From Liolophura sinensis (lineage: Eukaryota > Mollusca > Polyplacophora > Chitonida > Chitonidae): 64,000 bases of DNA. Position numbers and translations under genes: made by a program. The stretch lies in NCBI RefSeq assembly GCF_032854445.1, contig NC_088301.1, positions 40,349,187-40,413,186 on the forward strand. Reading direction: 5' to 3'. Under the pieces are notes generated by a model. It saw nothing but the letters and a program-made list of their open reading frames with translations. It was not told the DNA's origin and did no database searches. Below, in pieces: positions 36,655-48,023 of the stretch; the first letter of the stretch is position 1; every line of letters begins with the position of its first letter.

Positions 36655-36888
36655 TTATTTTGGGGTTTCACTTACACGTAGTCTTTGTTTATAGAAAAAT
36701 TCTGTAGTTGCTTTAGGAAACCTGACCATATCAAGATATTGTTGATAAAAAGCTCCCATTTCTTCTCTCATAAATACCTTGTTATGCAACTTCATTTTAA
36801 ACACACACTTCATACTATGATAACCTCTGACAAAACCAAAGGCATATCCATTTGCTGTTTTAAGGGTTGATAAAGTTGTCAGTCTCAT
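36655..36888 (-). CDS. Candidate small protein, 77 aa, unrecognised
   Basis: A single open frame from ATG to TAA. The N-terminus (MRLTTLSTLKTANGYAFGF) is free of acidic residues and rich in Thr, Ser and basic residues, as in a mitochondrial presequence. The rest is strongly basic, with MREEMGAFYQQYLDMV and TTEFFYKQRLR. A splice donor consensus (cgt|gtaagt) falls just before the stop, so it could instead be a first exon. I recognise no family. Chance is a real alternative in AT-rich DNA. Confidence 0.25.
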   Translation of the reverse strand: MRLTTLSTLKTANGYAFGFVRGYHSMKCVFKMKLHNKVFMREEMGAFYQQYLDMVRFPKATTEFFYKQRLRVSETPK

Positions 36889-37424
36889 TTTGAATTTCTC
36901 TTTGTGAACTAAAAATGTGCCTCACTGGAGCATGTGGGAGGGCTATCTGTGACTTGATACAACAGACACGAAAGCCCCAACTGTATCATAAACAGAAAGC
37001 CATGTGTTTGAAGGATGTCTGATAGCCTAACCTAGGATAGTGAGCAGACATTCAGAAATCGGCTTATTAGAAAAGGCAAGAGGAACTGAGTTCAGCTTCT
37101 CTTCGTATAAACAGTAATTAAACTGATAAATACCCTGCTGTTTTCTCACCCTGTTGGTTGGTAACCCAATATTGATAAGTTTTTCTTCTTACGTCAGGTC
37201 TGGCAAGTTGGAGGATGATGCCAAAATGCCATGTAGTGCTGCAAATTTACATTTACATTAGCTTGCAGACTTTGACTTCAGTTACATCACCATATATGCC
37301 TTGGTAGACTGTGTTTGAAGCTCAACAAACTACAGGTCACCTGTACTGTTAAATTCTTGCGTTTAGTTGTTGACGGCCAGTCAATTTTTATAGACAATAA
37401 ATTGTGACTAAGAAAATGTGTTCT

Positions 37425-37512
37425 GTACATGGTGGTATATTATGAGATTTCGGCCACAACTGCTGCCATCATGAGATAAAAAAAAAAACACAGTTTGGTT
37501 CACTTACCAGCT
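37425..37512 (+). repeat. Left terminal inverted repeat of the Penelope-like element
   Basis: It pairs with 38414-38505. The reverse complement carries 'catgatggcagcag' then 'tggccgaaatctc', which corresponds to the hammerhead-like boxes seen better in the right arm. A homopolymer G tract (37521-37535) follows directly. Confidence 0.8.
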
Positions 37513-38413
37513 GGGGGGTTGGGGGGGGGGGGGGGTTTCTTATAAAGACATGGAACTAAGTTAGTGACAATTAAGTATCAATCAGAGAGAGGGGCATTGA
37601 GCTCATTGAACATTCAGATCTGGATTATGATTAGCAATATGAAGGGATTCTAAATAGGCAAGCTTTAGAATGTTGTGTTGGAATAGTCAGTAATTTCGAA
37701 TGTGAGGGAATTTGAGTTGTAATTTTGATTGTAACAATTGTCAGCCACAGCTGACCATGCTATGTTTGTGTAATATATGGTGTTCAGCAAACCTTTGACC
37801 GATGTGACGTTTCGTCAGTCCTGTGTAACTGGAGTTACAATCACCACACTTAACATTGTAGATAACATTACTGCATAACACATCATCCTGTAAATGTGAA
37901 ATGTCTGCTTATAGGAAGGGTCTGATGTAATACAACAAATTATACTTCAGGCATTCATTAAGAAAGTGAAGTAGATGCTGGTCCTGATCAAGGGAGTCTT
38001 GAAGATTTTGTTTTTCAGGGCCATATAGTTCGCTGGTAGGGTATGACAACTTTTGTTAAAGAATTGCTTGATAACAGAATCAGTCACACAGGGTGGATAC
38101 ACTCTGAAGTTTGCCTATTTAGAATCCCTTTATATTGCCAAACATAATAGAGATCTGAATGTTGAAGTGAGCTCAATGTCCACTCCGTTTGTTTGATATT
38201 TAAGACCCCCCCCCTATTTTTCCCCCCTTACTGTGTCAAGTATGTTCAATTTCTTTTCACTGTTGTTAGATAGTATGTGTGAGAACACACCTGCTTTGTC
38301 TGTGCATAGTCATTGTTTCAAGCATGTAAAAGCTGTTTTGTATATTCATGTATTGTACTGCTCACCTGCTCAAGCTGTGAGCTGTACAGTTAACTTTCCT
38401 TGTATATATGTAC

Positions 38414-38505
38414 ATGTAGCTGGTGAGTGAACCAAACTGTTTTTTTTTTTTTATCTGATGATGGCAGCAGTTGTGGCCGAAATCTCATAATATACCACCG
38501 TGTAC
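38414..38505 (-). repeat. Right terminal inverted repeat with hammerhead-like boxes
   Basis: On the plus strand it reads ctgatgatggcagcagttg then tggccgaaatctc at about 38453-38485. The CTGATGA and GAAA boxes flank a short GGC/GCC stem, as in hammerhead ribozymes reported from Penelope-like elements. Stems I and III cannot be drawn convincingly, so activity is doubtful. Confidence 0.6.
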
Positions 38506-39226
38506 AAATTGTCAAGATAGTCTTACATGCTTTGGTTTTAGTTAAAGCTCTCCATAGTAGAAAATAAAATGTGATCTGATAGTGATGTCAGAGTTTTGAT
38601 CGTTTTCTCCTCAGTCTTTATGAGTACTGACAAGTTTCAGCAAATTTTGGCATATGCTCAAAGGAGCTTCAGGAGTGACTAATTGTTATCTTGAGATGGG
38701 AAAGAGTTTTGTCACATTTTGGTGAAAATTGCTATGCTCAAGAGTAGAATCAGTCTGGATTTCTTCTGGTTGATTGTTTCGAAGTGTAAAAGTAAAATTA
38801 GCGCATTGAGATGAATGATGGGGAAAAGATAAATGAGCCAGTTTGACAAGGTTTCTGATTACCCCAAAGGCCAACAGTTTGATCTTTGAGTTCGATTAAA
38901 CTGAATTTAGAGAATCATTAAGCCGTAAAGGAAACCATGGCTTTGATCTTCCCTGTTTCATTTATCACAGTCTAAAGCTCACTGATCATGAAGGTCCATA
39001 TCAAAGAAACAGCTGCCTATTAGAAAATAAAGTTGATGTGAACCTAAGTGTGATAATTGGCAAGAGTAAGAGCAAAAGGTTACAGCAGTAATCTTTTTCT
39101 CTGATTTGACTTTCAATATTGATATTTTTAATAATCTGCTCAAGCATATCACATTTCATCACAGTCCATGCCTCATATAAAGTACTCTGATGTGGATATG
39201 GCAAAGAAAACAATGAATAATCTGTA

Positions 39227-39232
39227 TTTATT
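39227..39232 (-). promoter_or_regulatory. Probable poly(A) signal of the GPCR gene
   Basis: AATAAA on the minus strand, about 190 nt after the stop codon at 39420. It is the first canonical signal downstream. Confidence 0.45.
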
Positions 39233-39419
39233 CTGTACTTTAGCAACACATTGATAACACCGGTACATAGACAGTCTTTATATATATATAGTATGAAATA
39301 CAACAATTCTATATTATCAGTCGTATAGAATTTTGGATACAATTAAACTAAAACCATGCACACATAGCAGTCCATTGATGTGTGGTTTGATACATATAGA
39401 ATATTACAAAAGTTGTTGA

Positions 39420-42400
39420 TCATACAAAGCCTTGTGGTACTTGAAGGAAAGTGAGCTCTGTATTGTTGTGAATTAAACTTCTCTTTCTTGGCTGATCATA
39501 GGGTGAGGAATTTTCCTCTTTGTCCAGATTGAAGCTTTCCCTGTCGACAAAAGGGTCTTCGGAACTCCCAACGGAGAATTCTTTCTCTGATTCATCCTGA
39601 AGCAAAGGTGTATGAACGATAGTCTTAAAACCAGCTTGTCTGGAGGCTGGATGGTGTATGACGGTGAGTGAGGCCGGACAGGAGATACGACGGCCGATGG
39701 ATTTATTCCTGTTCTCCGACTCTGGCTGTCTTTTCAAAGACTTCATGGTCTTGGCTGTTCCACAAGAGAGTAGCTGGCAGTAGGCCTGTCGAAATTGGCG
39801 ATTCATTAGTCCGTAAATCAAGGGGTTCACTGCGCTGCCAACATATACTGTCCCAGCACATATCATGTGGAAACTCTTGGAGAGCACAGTATTCCAGTCA
39901 ATGATTCCAGTTATAGTACAGGGAAAGTAAGATAGGATAAAGACAGCGAAAATCACGGTCATCATTCTCGTGAGGTGAAGTTCTTTCTTCTGTTTGTGTA
40001 AGTCGAAGGTCATTGCCTGGTCTTGTCCCATTTTGCTTAGCACACGTCTGTGACTAGCACGAGTGATAAGAAAGATTCGAGCGTAATGATAGATGATAAT
40101 CATGCACGGGAATCCTGCTCTTACAACCAACAGAAACAGCTTGAAAGATTGACTTTCGTGGTTCAGGAGCAAATTACATGCCACAAGCATTGGAACATAA
40201 CCAAACTGTCCCCATATCTCAGTAATGGCAGGCAAGAGGCACACAACTGGCAGAACCCATGTCCCTATCAGCATGAATACTATCCGTCTTCTGGAGAATG
40301 TTTGCTTGTAGGTATGATGGTTCACCACTAGTTGGTAGCGATTCCAGGATATCACTGTTATGGTTATGATTGTTGTCCCTGGAACAATAACATGAAATTG
40401 TAACTTTGTAGTGTGACAAAATTTAAAACACCATTTATGCTTCTGATCTTACATGTTAATTAAAGGGACTAAAGAGGGGGAAAAATCTGTTAAGTTTACC
40501 CTTGTCAAAACTGGATTTGGGCAGTATTTTTCAGTGCTGTAAAAAACTTCTTTATATTTAATAAGGTTCTTGATTTAAAGTATAATGAATGTGCCTTACC
40601 TGTTAGCGTGTATCCTAGGAAACCTATGAATTTGCACAAATTCTTATTCAGAAACCAGCCATCATAAATGTAGGTGTAGATATTAAACGGAAGGACAGCA
40701 GCCACAAACAGCAGATCACAGATACTTAGGTTGACGACAAAGACGTTAGAAGTTGTCTGTAGTTTTCTGTTTGTGCGTACCGCTAAAACCACCATCAGGT
40801 TACCTGTGGATGACAAAATTAATCCAGTTATGTGAAGGTTATTTTATAACCATGGACATACATGCATGCAGGGTTTACATGCATGCTTGCATAAAACTGT
40901 TGTTAGTAGCTTGAACCCTGAAATTTATTATACATTCAATAGTATGAATGTGGAACAAAAGGAACTTCTGTAGGTTTCATAATCTCATCATTTGTGGAAC
41001 TGGCATTTTCAAGCGTGGTTTCAGTTTGAGGCCATAGTACTGATTTCCATCACATCGTGACCAATATTCTCTTCCAGGAAGATTAATCAACTGACTTTAT
41101 TGACATGATTCTGCATGGTTGATGGTTTGAAAAGTGTTGTCGCTTGAAAAACAAGAACTCCAGCTGAGCCCTCTCAATGTATAGAGGTCATCAATCACCC
41201 ATATATTCCCATTGTCCTGGTGAAGGGATTATTGGAATGACCCCTCTCTGTTGCCACTACATTCTTTATTACTCAAATAAAGCAGATCAAATACTGGGTA
41301 CAGGTACAGTTTTGATGGAGTCAGGCTTGTAGTCTACAATGTATTTATAAACATTTGGATGTTCACTATGTTGCATAGATAGGCACTGAGCCAGTTAATA
41401 CAAAACATTTTTGATCGTCTGTCATGTCACGTTGACATTTCCAAGATTACATGCAGAGATTGGAAAGTGAAGCATTCGAATATTGGCCAGGGTTGGAGGG
41501 CTTAAAAATCTATACTTTCAGGCACGAAGGGGCTGTTTTCAGTATGAATGATGATTGGAAAAGGGATACCAACCACCCAATTTTTGGCAAGATATTACGA
41601 CAGATCTCATTTTTTGGCCTGCTGATCGGTGTTAGCTACTGGTTTATTCTTTAATGGCACTTCTTACGTACATTTTCTCAATTTTATTCCTGCTACATGT
41701 GTCTGTGTCATTGTGTGTTATCTGTATAAAAAAGGGGTTTACATGCAGAATGGGAAAAAGCTCTGGATGTAAATGTTAATAAGCACTATGAATCTTTGCT
41801 CATAAATCTTCTTGGGAGTTGGGAGTAGTGCTCAGTGAAATTTATGACTGTAATGGCATATTTAATGTGGATGAAATTCTTATTGAAACTCTGACATTTC
41901 TTAGCAAATTTAGCATTTGTAGTTAAAATTTAAAGTCATTATGTCTTTTGAAGATTGTACCTGAACACTACTATGTTTGAACCTCAGAATTATCAATAAA
42001 TTGAATATGATATATTAACTACCTCAGAATAAATTGAACGAAAGATACAAACTAAATATATACGTCAACTATTTTTTATCTCTCCTCATTGGGTGTAGCT
42101 GGATTTCGATGATGTGGGCATGGGCATGAAGTGTTCTTGGCTCTCTTCAGGATATTTTAATTTCTCACTGGCATACATCTGTGATGACTATACCTTCTTA
42201 CCAAAATTTTTTTACAGCAGCGTTTATGCTGCAAATGCAACCACTGAATACAGTTGTATCTTTACATTAATTAATACTACTATAACTAAAACAACTGAGG
42301 TCTGCAGAGTAGTCTTTGTGTCTGGATTGGTCATAATAAACTTGTGATGGGAATGAGTATTATATTGAAAAAACAATGTGTATACATACATGTGAAATAC

Positions 42401-42817
42401 ATTTCATGACGATTTTCCAGCTTTAACACTCGCTTCATAACAGTTGTTGTGGTTTTCCTATTTCTTCAACTCACCTATAGAAAATCTCCGATTAAGAAAT
42501 TAAGAAACCAGATAGTTTAGTAATGTAAAAAACATGTTAACTATGGTATTTACCTTGTTACGTAAAAGGTTAAAAATGACAAACTTATGTTATATCTTAC
42601 CTATAGTTCCCACAACAATTGTGATAGCCATGGCACAGCAGATGGAATAGAGGACAATGTCTTGGCTGGTGGTGCTCACCAGGGTGCTAGTATTGATCCC
42701 TAACTGCTCAGGGAACTGGTCGTACATCATATCACGACCATCCTGCGCTGATGAATTAGGATCCCCTGATTCTGCAGTTTGCTCGATGAGTTCCTCTCTG
42801 TCATATTTCATTGCCAT
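39420..42817 (-). CDS. Class A (rhodopsin-like) GPCR, Moody/Tre1-like, 459 aa, 3 exons
   Basis: Coding exons are 42817-42601, 40803-40600 and 40378-39420 (217+204+959 = 1380 nt, 460 codons with stop), with GT..AG and phase 1 at both introns. The N-terminus of about 52 aa has glycosylation sites N21 and N42 and no signal peptide. TM1 carries G73-N74, TM2 LSICD (D102), with the disulfide cysteine C129 before TM3 and a partner C209 in ECL2. TM3 ends in N153-R154-Y155 in place of DRY. TM6 has LSYFP without the CWxP tryptophan, and TM7 has NPLIY (325-329). A long tail of about 130 aa is Ser/Lys-rich. The set of deviations (NRY, LSYFP) matches the insect Moody/Tre1 and GPR84/melatonin-receptor-like branch; the ligand is unknown. 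The first Met, at 42817, has a good context (gagctATGG). The 1.8-kb intron 2 contains no repeat that I recognise. Confidence 0.92.
41451..41654 (+). CDS. Candidate small membrane protein, 67 aa, unrecognised, inside a GPCR intron
   Basis: The open frame runs antisense to the large GPCR intron. It starts MQRLESEAFEYWPGL and ends in a hydrophobic stretch (ISFFGLLIGVSYWFIL) directly before the stop, like a tail-anchored microprotein. There is no recognised family, no clear promoter or poly(A) signal. It may be a chance frame. Confidence 0.2.
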   Translation: MQRLESEAFEYWPGLEGLKIYTFRHEGAVFSMNDDWKRDTNHPIFGKILRQISFFGLLIGVSYWFIL

Positions 42818-44742
42818 AGCTCTGATGTACACTATATTATAATCTCAAGTGAAAACTTGACAACACAAGTCAAGGTAAAGTTTCAGTTCAGAGGTAAGGA
42901 CAGTCATGGACATGCACTTCACTCCATCCACAACAGCTTCACTATTCCTGGGTGTATAACTTTACCATCTTTTATGTTTCTCTTCCTGTTTGTTTTAAGT
43001 TTGCTGATTTCCAGTTTGCTGTCTTGTCAGAGCCAGTTGATCAAATGCTTGAAACTCATCATTAAAATATTGAAGTCTGAGCATCTTCCCTTTCTGATGA
43101 AAAAAAGGTTAAGCAGATGAAAAGAGAATTTGTTGACAAACCATTTGTACAAGAACGTAAGGCTGGTTAGTTTTTCTCAGCACTTCTGTCCCAGCACACT
43201 AAGACTGATGCAGAACTGACAGTCCATATATACATGAATGCCTGGGCAAGCATCCACTGCCTCAGGCTGAAGGGTGCAATACTCACTGGTACCAGCAGAG
43301 CCTTTACCAGTAGCTTTATCTTAAGTCTGTATCCTGGTGGCACACAATTGGTTGACTGCTGTCTGAGGCCTGTATCGGCCAATCAGAGATTTTGCCTGAA
43401 TCTCTCCTCTACCACACCTCAAAGGAATAAGCTAGGCTGTGGTGGACATGGACACTCCGGGTTGTCTTGACTATTGCATCCTAGAAACACAGATTTAAGA
43501 GATGACTGACATTACAAATTACATAGGATATATTAATGCTTACAGTATAAGTTTTTACATGTACAGGTGCTATTACGTGCCTTTCGGTTTGAAAATATTC
43601 AGAAATTTAGGCAAAAAGATGCATCATTATTTGCTTGCTCTGCTTGATTCTGAGACGCACATGTATTAGCTTTCTAATGACAGTTTTACTGTCTCTCTGT
43701 TTAAACATATTCTCGCCATGGCTGCAATATTGCTGATGTGTCACTCAGCCATTTATCATTCATTCCAATAATTACTGGCTTTATGGGATGCCATAACTGA
43801 CACTATCGGCATACTTAAAGGGTGTCCAGAATATGTGAAATCGAGAGGACAGAACATCAAAAAATCTTTTAATTGGGTTCCTCCTGAATTCTGTAATTAG
43901 CTAACCCAAAATTAACACCTATTAGGCCCACTACATGTTTATGTACATATACTACTAAATTGGAATGGAATGTCAAAAGATAATGCTCAATGTATAGATC
44001 TGAATGTAGCATTGAATTTCCCTGTCTGCAGAAAATCAACTGTTTATTTCAGATAAGAACACTCTATAGTTTAACATAAATACAGCATAACATGCATCTA
44101 ACAGGTACAGAAAATTTCTCTCTCTCTGTGCTTTGTTCATTCTTGGAAGAGGAAATGAGTATCTTGTTGTGTGTATCATTGGCTTATTTATGTACATGTT
44201 GGTGTCCATGCACCACAAAAATGATACCCTAAAGGATTCACATACAGTAATCCCATGTAACATGTTTTTTCCACAGTGACATGTTATTGCAATTATAAGA
44301 AAATAGAAAATGATCATTACGGAGCATTTTCATCATCTTGTTCCAATTGCTTCTACAGTTCAATTGTGAAAGGCCAGAAGTTTTTGTTTGCTAGCAATTT
44401 TCTGCACTCACTGTCTGAAATGCATTGTGAACATGGATGATTCTATTTTTTCGAATGTTAATGCAATGCCAAAAATTTAGAAAAAAAAATCATTTTCTAA
44501 TGATTTTTTTCTTTTGTAGTTTACTTTTGGTACATGTATTGGCTTCATGACAAAATGCTTTTCTAATTTGTGACGACAGCTTGGGAATGTGTTTTGGCGC
44601 AGATAGTTTCTCCTTGCTCTAGTCCACCATGTGCACTCATTCCCTTGCAGTCTGACTGCATTAAGCTGTTTAAAGTCAAGCTTGTAGATATTTTTATTAG
44701 ATTCCACTATATAAAACTTACTTGTCATTTAAATGTCAAGTG
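42818..44742. other. Intergenic upstream of the GPCR gene
   Basis: It contains the probable 5' UTR and promoter of the GPCR gene near 42818-43200. No clear TATA box was identified. Short frames on both strands (43167-43470) overlap each other and have no recognisable family. No repeat copy was seen. Confidence 0.45.
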
Positions 44743-44999
44743 AGGCCTCTGTGGCCTACATGTAGTGGTTACTGTGCTAGCGCAGAATAATGACCCAGGA
44801 ACATCTCACGGAGACAGCAGCTATGTGTTCCATAGAGTTCAAGTCCAGTTCATTGTGACTTCCTCTCCATGGGTCCATGGGAAGATTGGTTGTGGGTTTC
44901 ACCCAGGCTGTGCTCGATTTCCTCCCGCTATAATTCTGGCTGTCATTGAAGTGAAATGTTTTTGAGTGCAGCACAAATCATGATGCAAATAAATAAATG
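44743..44999 (+). repeat. SINE, full length but diverged
   Basis: Head ggcctctgtggcctacatgt, then gcgcagaataatgacccagg, B-box region agagttcaagtccagttc, tail tgaagtgaaatgtttttgag and aaataaataaatga. There are many substitutions relative to the copy at 1131, so this is an old insertion. Confidence 0.85.
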
Positions 45000-45529
45000 A
45001 TAGTTGTATAAACTCAGAAAAATTTATGCGTTACAGTGTAAGACAATAGTTGCGTTGGTATGCACATGCAACATTTTCTCAAATTTCTCTTTAAAAGTCT
45101 CTGTTGACATTGACATGTATGATGTACATATGGATTTGTATGCATCAAATCTACAAATGCTTAAAAATGCTTTCCTGAACCCATCGCTGGAGTATGACAG
45201 GAAATGTGTCGCGGAAATTCTATCACAATTCATAGGACTAATCAGTTAATCATATAGCTTACAACACTTCCACAAAAATGCCTGGAAAACATGTCCAGCA
45301 TTTATACTTTTTGCAGTGTGCAAAACAAATTTGTCCTGTCATCTCATCCTGATTGTTTGGAGAACTATAAAGTCTTAAGGCAAAGTACTCAGTAGCTTGA
45401 CAACGTGCATGCAATTGAAGTTTCTTGGGTATGGTGTTGGACATAGACCTATTAAATAGATTAATCAAGTAATAGCTGAATATATTTTCTCTTTCAGTAG
45501 GTTGAAATTTGCCAATCAGATCTACAGAG

Positions 45530-47932
45530 ATGGCTAAGTCAAAGAACCATACCAATCACAATCAGAGTAAGTACTTTAAAACATCCCTTGAACCACTAAT
45601 TGGGGTCCATACGTGTACAATTACTGTATCAAATGTGTGAAATTACAGATCGATATGGTGTGATTTATTAGCGGGTGTACTACCCCCCTTTTTTAGGCTA
45701 CAGTAGTTGATACATGGAGTAAGAAAAAAACTTCCACTTCCTCCATGTTAAAAAGTGAAGAAAAACTAAAACCTCCAAAGCAGTATCCATATGTTATTTG
45801 TGGAGTGGATAAAGAACCCTTTAGAATCCAGCTGTATCTAGCAGGAAGTATAGGCTACAATCCCACCTTTGTTACCGACCATTAGTGAGGGTTATCTGAG
45901 CCTGTTAAGGTTCCATTCGTGTATGTCATCTTAGAGCTGAATGCGTTTACTGTAATAAAACTGTCTGTAGGCTATCTAATGCCCCTGCTCATATTCTTCA
46001 GCTTGTGAAATGTGAGGGCAGAGGCAAGCCAGAAGCCAGTTATCAAATTCTTTAGCCTCTATTTTAAATGGCGTATTTGAATATAGAGTTATACTCTTTG
46101 TATTTGCTGATTGCAGTGGTTATGAGAATGGTATTTATATGTTGGATGTTAACCAATATCGTTATTAAGATGAAATTGTGCTGATGATTTAAGAAAATAT
46201 GCAAGTTAATACAAATCAGAAGTGGAAAAGAGTGAACCTCCCAAATCAAAAATACAATACTGTTCCTGTGTGTAGATTTTTAATAGATTGATAGTACAAG
46301 TCAACGTTTTGCTATTAAACTAATAGGAATCTGTGTTTACTTAATGATCTCGCTGCAGCCACTTTGGCTTATGTTAGGTTGGCCAGGTAGGCCTGCTGGA
46401 GAAAGGCCGAGACCTGAGAAGCATTGTAAAATATTCCAGTATGGCGTTAAACCACTAGCAAATAATTTAATAAATTAATGTAAATCAGTTAGTCATAAAC
46501 ATGTGCTCGAATGGTATAGTTCACTATAAAGCCACGAAACATTGATCACTTTTTGTCGTGACTGTCATAAATCTGTTTCGTCTTAAGTTAAGACCAAAAT
46601 ACTCTAATTTATAAAATTTTGTGAAAGGGGCCTCATACTAGAAAATTTTTCACTTTTATTTTCTCTGAGTGCAATAACCCAGACATCATTTCCCTTACAA
46701 GTCTGAAAGCCATAAATTTTTGGTTGAAAGTCTGAGATAAGATTTTCCAGATGATAGATAACAGGAAGTTTGAACTAAGAACACAAGATATGACATTTTG
46801 GGAAACAGCGGCATGGTAACTTTCATTCAACTTTGAAAAATGGGTCCGTGTTTTGATTCCAAGCTGTTGTCATGTATGATACTGACACACCTGTTAATCA
46901 TATGTCTGTTGTAGAACAGGTGAGGATTAGTGTAATTCTTCCACCTTTTTCGCATTGCAGGGTGTTTATTCAAGCATTGTCTGAAGGCATTATTTGATGT
47001 TGACTGATAAAATTACATTTTTTTGTGAAGCCCTGAAATTGGCAAATCCAATTTGTCTCCAAAATCAAATTAAAAATGTGCACTGAAAATTTCTGTTTCA
47101 TATGTGAAAATGTTGAGGAATTAAGACAGAGTTAATTTACAATGTGTAATACATGTGTATTCCATTTGTGCCTTCAGACCGAAAACATCATAGAAATGGA
47201 ATTCACAGGCCGAAGACCTACAGATACCCATCTCTAAAAGGGGTAAGAACGCAAAACGTTTCATGGATTGAATTTACTCAGTATTGTACATATATTTGTT
47301 TTTGTATAGGATAAAATCTGTCACAATGATGTGACGTGTACACAGTTGTTTTTAACTGAATAGTTGTCCGTTTACCATGCACGTAACAGCCTTGATTATT
47401 TTGAAATATTCAAATCCACATTATGTGTAGAAAGCCATTCCTCTCGGATGTGATGATCTAGTTTTCACTACTTTCTCAACTTTTTTTTTAACATGTATAC
47501 GGTACTCTTCCTGTCTACACTGTGAACATTTATTTTCCAAGAAAACCCATTGTTAGTACTGAGACATTGTACTGTGCTAGGCAATTTTTCTTCTCCCTAA
47601 AGGTCTGGAGAGCAGACATAAAATGTTTCTTGACAACTTATGCCTTGGCGTGAAAATAAACATTTCTATAGGGCCTAGTATTTTGTGACTTTGATCACAC
47701 TGTCATGATCACAAGACAAAGCATCCCTGGAGGGAGAAGCTGGATGTTTTGTACGTCACATGATATTTGAATTTCATAGGAATCGTTGGTTGTGGTCTAA
47801 TCAATTAAGGCATTATCAATTTTGACACACAAAAAACTGACTCTAACTTTGGAATTGCAGGTTGACCCGAAGTTCCTGAAAAACATGAGGTTTGCCAAGA
47901 AGCACAACAAGAAGGCAGTGGCCAAGAAATAA
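45530..47932 (+). CDS. rpl29: 60S ribosomal protein L29 (eL29), 57 aa
   Basis: Coding exons are 45530-45566, 47178-47242 and 47861-47932 (37+65+72 = 174 nt, 58 codons with stop), with consensus GT..AG and matching phases. The protein begins MAKSKNHTNHNQ, continues with NRKHHRNGIHRPKTYRYPSL, then [20 protein letters not shown] and ends AVAKK. It is the eL29 family core, a small basic protein of the large cytosolic ribosomal subunit. Length is close to the short forms of yeast and nematodes and lacks the long tail of mammals. The ATG is preceded by 'tattttctctttcag', which may be a 3' splice site of a 5' UTR exon or a TCT-type pyrimidine initiator of ribosomal protein genes; the sequence does not decide. 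A poly(A) signal follows at 48018. Confidence 0.97.
46420..46475 (+). repeat. SINE-like tail in intron 1 of rpl29
   Basis: The stretch gtaaaatattccagtatggc followed by gttaaaccactagcaaataa has the SINE 3' pattern (ATATT, CGTTAAAC, AAAT repeats). No clear head is left. Confidence 0.45.
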
Positions 47933-48017
47933 TTCTTGGTCTTGTTCCAATTTTCTATGTGACTTTGTTAAGCCTCAGTGGATTATTTACTTCACCTTGT
48001 TTTCACCATGGCTAGAG

Positions 48018-48023
48018 AATAAA
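48018..48023 (+). promoter_or_regulatory. Poly(A) signal of rpl29
   Basis: AATAAA lies 86 nt after the stop codon, giving a short 3' UTR as usual for ribosomal protein genes. Confidence 0.8.

Larger units (their letters stand above)
37425..38505 (-). mobile_element. Penelope-like retroelement remnant with inverted terminal repeats
   Basis: The outermost arms, 37425-37512 and about 38414-38505, are inverted copies: gtacatggtggtatattatg at the left against cataatataccaccgtgtac at the right, then ccacaactgctgcca and an A/T run. Homology continues inward: left cattgagctcattgaacatt and agggattctaaataggcaa near 37590-37665, right their complements near 38105-38180. An extra piece of about 180 bp sits in the right arm. 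Between the arms, on the minus strand, a fragment reads YNVKCGDCNSSYTGLTKRH and continues IGQRFAEHH (37860-37774), the GIY-YIG-type endonuclease signature of Penelope-like elements. It is followed by a stop at 37741, and upstream frames are broken. No reverse transcriptase part is left. Penelope-like elements are known to carry LTR-like repeats in direct or inverted orientation. Confidence 0.75.

Noticed and set aside
39668-40419. Open frames on plus and minus overlapping the GPCR exon
   Set aside because: Shadow frames of the receptor gene.
42818-42832. Start of the GPCR frame at 42832
   Set aside because: The codon there is GTG; the first ATG in frame is at 42817 with a good context.
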